Shown here: positions 59,752 through 64,000 of the stretch, piece after piece
Layout: each line of letters begins with the position of its first letter
Position numbering within the stretch: the stretch's first letter is position 1
From: Apus apus
Taxonomy: Eukaryota > Chordata > Aves > Apodiformes > Apodidae
Length of the DNA: 64,000 nt
Assembly: GCF_020740795.1 (NCBI RefSeq)
Contig: NC_067284.1
Coordinates: forward strand, 102,105,440-102,169,439
Direction of reading: 5' to 3'
The notes under the pieces: generated by a model
The model's database searches: none
Told to the model about the DNA's origin: nothing
The model's input: only the letters and a program-made list of their open reading frames with translations
Position numbers and translations under genes: made by a program

Positions 59752-61840
59752 CTTGTAATTTTATAAATCTGCTTTCATTTACATAGTAGACTTTGTTCTT
59801 TTGTATATTTATTATCTCACCTGGAAGTTTTATGTGAAAAGACCAAGCGCTTAACATGCAAGTATTTGTAATTTGGGAAGGGAGGGTGGTGGTGGGTGTC
59901 CTGTCCCTCTCACCTCACATGGATAACACAGGAGATTGCTATATTGATGCAAGTCTGCATTGCTCCAAACTGCGTATGTTTCACTTCTAGTGCCTTAGGA
60001 GAAGGGGCATATATCCCAAAAATATTCCATCATGGGACATCTCTGACCCCCTTTCCCAGAAACTGCTATGGGCTAAAGCCACTGAAGCAAATCCATACAG
60101 ATCTACTTCACATATTTGGAAAAAAACCTGCCCATTGTTACAAGGCAATTGACATCTTGCTCCTTCAGTGCCAACTGTTGCAGCCTTCTGCCCCCACTCA
60201 GCCTTTGGCAAAGCTCCTGCTTAAGTTACTACTACAGTGAGGACTGCCAGCTCAGGACCCTAATACTAAACGTAATCCTCCTTACACATACGTCCCAAGT
60301 TCAATATAGAACGATACCACCATGCTTTTTGCTTCCCTTTCCAGCCTTCTGAATTTGTTAGGAAGAAAAAGAGCATGGTGGATGTAGTTAAATTTTAAAC
60401 CTGGAAGCATAAACAGGGGAGGATATCACCACACCATGGGAATGTAAATAGCAGGGGTTTGAATCAAGCTGGGAAATTAAACTGATTACTATTGCTAAAA
60501 TTGTCCCAGCTGGTGAGAAAAGTGATACTTGGCCTTCTTTGCCTTGCAGACATGATGCAGCTAGTATGTTTTATGAATGAAAAATAAATAACGCTTGTAT
60601 TAAAGTATCAACAAAGCTGGGGGAAAAAGTGTACACTTTTGGGTAAACCTGACAATGAAATGCTCCCTGCAGGCGGTAACAGCCTGGTCTTAGACAACTC
60701 TCAGCACCCAAGAATTTAAAAAAAAACAACCCTCTGGATTCAGCCAAGTGATCGCTCACGTTTTTTGACAGTAAATTTAACATCAAATGGCAGTGAATCA
60801 TAACTTATCAACTCACCAATAATGTAAAAGTGTTTAGAAGACTGTAGCTGCAGTTTTAAGAGCCATTGCCCAAATTGCCACTATATAAATCCTGTATCCA
60901 TTTTAAGGCTATTTGATCTTCACACGTTGCATTGCCCTCTTCTGCTGGAGTTTGAGAGGGTAATATTTCTCATTCTAATCAGCTTATTATAAAAGAGACT
61001 ATCAAATTATGTGCACAGTCTCCTGAAACAAAAGGGAATACTCTTGCTTTTAACGATCAGCACTTTTGCTTCATAAAGTTGGTTAAACAACAGATTCTTC
61101 ACAGTTGAGACATCACTACTTAAGACTGTCAACATTAAATCCTCCCATATAAGCTCTTCCAAGAATAGGCAGTTTCATGGGCACGCTGGTAGACTCTATT
61201 ACCGTACAACTCCTTGTAAAACTCCTGAGAGCTGCTGCCTCTAAACAACAGTAGCTACTGAAAGCAGCGCTGGCTTTGGGCAAGGCATCGTCAAGGATTT
61301 TTACGATTACTTAAAAGCAGACCCTGGGGAAATTTGCAAAACAATCATATTGCCTACCTTGTCCCTTAATTTCTAATGAAGAGTCAGATCCCAGTGGACA
61401 GTACAGCTACATACTTTCTTATTCATAATATCATTCACCAAGTTATATTAAGGGGCCTGACCCTCATCTTCCCTACATGAACCCCTTGGCAATGCTCCCA
61501 CTGGCTTCCACTGTTGAGGCAGTAACAGGCCTTCAAGTGGATCCTCTCTAGTCTTCACACTGTTTAGAAATACACTGAAGTAATTTATTATTTTAACCCA
61601 GCCATTAGTGAAAAATGCAGAGTGACCCAGTTTTCCAGCTACCGCCAGATCCTCGCAAAGGACATTCCCATCTTGTGTCCCGTTAAGTTGCTCTTGGTAC
61701 AGGAAACTTGACCTCTGTACTTTGGCTGCTTTTCAAGAACTTCCACCATGGTACATGAGATCTGCTCCTCTTTAAGCCACTGCCATAAATAGATGCGATG
61801 CTTTATTTGGAAGGGAGATCAGCCCTAAGCCGCCCTGCCA
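59752..61840. other. Non-coding flank downstream of CITED2
   Basis: No gene or clear repeat was recognised. Open frames up to 114 codons (59896-60240) carry no domain. Confidence 0.5.
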
Positions 61841-62680
61841 CGCAAGATGCGCTCAGTGGAAAATTAGGTGCCGATTAACGCACTCCTCTGCCTTTTACCC
61901 CGGGAATTAAGAATTCACGGACGAGTGCCGGGGCGGGCAGTCTAAGGGGGGGCATCTGTCACCTCACCGACGAGGCTCCGCCGCTGCATGCGAGGGCTGG
62001 AGGCGCTGCGGGAGGCCCGGCTCGGCCGGCTCGGCCCGGCTCGGCCCGCCCCTGCGCAGGTCCCGGCGCGACTGCCGCAGCCACCTGCGCGGGACGGTCG
62101 GTGGCGCCATGGCGCCCCCGTGCGGGCGGCCGCCCTGCCTGCCGCCCTGCCTGCCTCTGCCCTGCCTGCCTGCCGCCCTGCCTGCCTGCTGCCCTGCCTG
62201 CCTGCCGCCCTGCCTGCCTCTGCCCTGCCTGCTGCCCTGCCCTGCCTGCCTGCTGCCCTGCCTGCCTCTGCCCTGCCTGCCTCTGCCCTGCCTGCCTGCT
62301 GCCCTGCCTGCTGCCCTGCCCTGCCTGCCTGCTGCCCTGCCTGCTGTCCTGCCTGCCGCTGCCCGCCCGTGGGCGCTGCCGGGCTCCGTGCAGCCGCCTC
62401 CGGACGCGGTGGGCGAAGGCACTGGCGGCGGCAGGAGCAACCGGGCGGGAGCCACCGAGCTCGGCCCTGTTGGGCTGTAGTGGCAGCGCAGGGCATGCGG
62501 GACGGAGAGGAAGGGCACGGCCCACAGCGAGGGGAGCCGGGCGTGTGCCCCTGCGGGCTTGCCCGGCGGGCCGGCTGTGGGGCGGGGCTGGCAGCCGGCG
62601 GCAATGGGCGGCAGCCCCGGCAGGGCGGCCCGAGGGGCGCGGGGTCTCTCGAAATCTCGCGGCGTGGATTTAGAGAAGTA
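61840..62680. promoter_or_regulatory. Second CpG-rich island
   Basis: A GC- and CpG-rich block starts about 2.4 kb after the CITED2 poly(A) signal. It contains GCGCGACTGCCGCAGCC and CGCGGGACGGTCGGTGGCGC, a minisatellite, and TCTCGCGGCG near 62656. It could be the promoter of a downstream or antisense non-coding RNA. Open frames of up to 290 codons on both strands are products of the repeat and high GC, not proteins. Confidence 0.5.
62132..62365. repeat. CCTG-rich minisatellite
   Basis: Tandem units of 12, 15 and 16 bases built on GCCCTGCCTGCC with endings GCC, GCT or CT are repeated for about 230 bases. On the opposite strand it reads CAGG-rich. Unit-length variation shifts the frame repeatedly, so every frame encodes low-complexity Cys/Pro/Ala/Leu or Gln/Ala/Gly/Arg strings. 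Confidence 0.95.
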
Positions 62681-62727
62681 GCAAACAAAGCCTGTGATAA
62701 CAACGTGCCTGCCGGTCTCAGGTTTTA

Positions 62728-62730
<3 letters not shown>

Positions 62731-62762
<32 letters not shown>

Positions 62763-62873
62763 ACATAAACGAGGATTATCCCCTGTTTTTGTTGTCTTGC
62801 TAGGGGATTGGAAAATTCCAACATCTGGATTTGCACAGTTCTTCTAATTTGCTTTTTTTTTTTTTTTTTTTTT
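62731..62873. repeat. A29 and T21 runs in inverted order
   Basis: A29 (62731-62759) and T21 (62853-62873) are 93 bases apart and could pair. A29 itself is flanked by GTTTTATGT on the left and GTTACATAAAC on the right, which are near reverse complements of each other. Confidence 0.9.
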
Positions 62874-62932
62874 CCGCCCCCCCATCAGGAAATGTTTTCC
62901 AAGCTCCAGATCTGCTGAAGAGGTTGGCTATA

Positions 62933-62988
62933 AAGCCCCATGGATCGTTGGTGTTTGCCCATGAAGCCCCATGGATCGTTGGTGTTTG
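62933..62988. repeat. 31-base tandem duplication
   Basis: AAGCCCCATGGATCGTTGGT is repeated with a period of 31 bases (62933 and 62964). The first copy is complete and the second matches for about 25 bases. The near-identity suggests a recent event. Confidence 0.95.
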
Positions 62989-64000
62989 GCCAAGGGCTGT
63001 GGCATGTGTCTGTAGAGCGACATTGTAATACTCCTGCAGGACATGGGTAGCATCTGCATCAACATCTTCCTATAGGAACCATCCTGTTCCTATCCTTCTC
63101 CTCTTGCCCTCTGCCTCCACTTCTTATTGGCTCTGCAGCACAGCAGGGCTTAATGCATGAGCTGGTACCCAGAGGGCCTATACCACCTTGTATTAGACAC
63201 CTCAGCAAATCAGGGTGGGCCTGAGCATGAAGAGGAGGGAAATTCAGTCAGAAAAAACAGTTCTTATCCTTGACCCTACAGATATCCTATTTGAAGCCTT
63301 CATTTCCTCCAAAATACTCACAGGGGCTACTGGAGACAGGAATAAGAAATGTCAGTGTTACAGATCTGGGCTACACACACCAGCCTTAACCTGATCTATT
63401 TCTGAATTATCACTCACAGGAATAGCAGTATGAGCAAGGACTAAGTAACATTGACAGGAGCTGTTTAAATGATAAGAAAAAGTATTTTTTTAATAGTCAA
63501 GCAAAACTATTTGTCAGATAACACTGCATGTGCAATAAAACTAAGATGAGGAATCAAAGGAATTTGGAACTGAAGGCAGCAGCATTTTCTCAGGGTTTCA
63601 TGTATTCTAAGTGCATCATTTTGTCAGTACAGAGGAGGTGTTTTACATAGTTTCTGAAAATATATGTACACATTTCAATATGGTGCCACTATTGTGCTGT
63701 TGCACAAAATAAAGCTGAGTCTCAGTAACTGCAACAATAACGAGATACATCAAATGACTGAACAGATGAGCCACTGTTATGGTAGGCTCTCTGTTACACT
63801 CTTTGCCTCATTTTAGAAAGAAATTTGCAACACCAGGTTTTTAATAAAGATGGATCAGGTATTGCAGTTCTTCTCCATCTGCTGTGCCCTTCTCCCTCTT
63901 AAAAATTGACAGGGGGGCAATTTGATCACAAGCCTGAAACAGATTTTGAGAGACAAATATTTACCATGTTAAAAACAAGCAAAAGACCTTCAGCTTATCA
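62989..64000. other. Non-coding flank to window end
   Basis: No gene, RNA or recognisable repeat was seen in the last kilobase. Confidence 0.5.

Noticed and set aside
61942..62836. Open frames of 188-290 codons on both strands
   Set aside because: They overlap in every phase across a CCTG minisatellite and GC-rich DNA, encode low-complexity strings, and one runs through the A29 tract as poly-Phe/Lys.

Overview
The window reads as one strand of a bird chromosome. Two things show this. First, it contains an intact vertebrate developmental gene, CITED2. Second, the AT-rich DNA around it carries truncated copies of the avian/sauropsid CR1 retrotransposon in both orientations, recognisable by their conserved 3' ends. 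The species cannot be determined from sequence alone. There are no bacterial-style operons, no CRISPR array, no rRNA or tRNA genes that I could recognise, and no retroviral genes.

Layout. Positions 1 to about 56,000 are a long, AT-rich, apparently gene-free flank. It holds CR1 fragments (about 5.1, 28.6, 31.0, 44.9, 46.2, 50.3 and 51.7 kb), degraded MIR/L2-like and MITE-like fossils, homopolymer runs, and a large compound TTTC/TTCC microsatellite at 19.4-19.76 kb. It also has a fold-back element at 39.64-39.74 kb, a perfect short hairpin at 22.37 kb, an isolated GC-rich island at 44.56-44.87 kb, and several stretches whose texture suggests conserved regulatory DNA. Positions about 56,200-58,440 are a CpG island that contains the CITED2 promoter, a non-coding first exon, a 621-base intron with clean GTGAGT...CAG borders, and the single coding exon (57711-58433, 240 codons). 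The 3'UTR runs to a poly(A) signal at 59376, with possible alternative signals at 59643 and 59746. After about 2.4 kb of ordinary flank there is a second CpG-rich block (about 61.84-62.68 kb) built around a CCTG-rich minisatellite, followed by an A29/T21 pair and a 31-base tandem duplication.

How it fits together. CITED2 is a nuclear transcriptional co-regulator that binds the TAZ1 (CH1) domain of CBP/p300 and limits HIF-1alpha signalling, among other roles. Genes of this kind commonly sit in gene-poor neighbourhoods rich in distal enhancers, which matches the long non-coding upstream flank here. Regulatory details visible in the sequence are a TATA-like element, two minimal upstream ORFs in exon 1, G-rich and T-rich tracts in the promoter, and a bipartite hypoxia-response-type motif (ACGTG, 8 bases, CACAG) about 6.9 kb upstream. 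All regulatory claims outside the gene itself are inference. I found no convincing new gene or novel molecular system.
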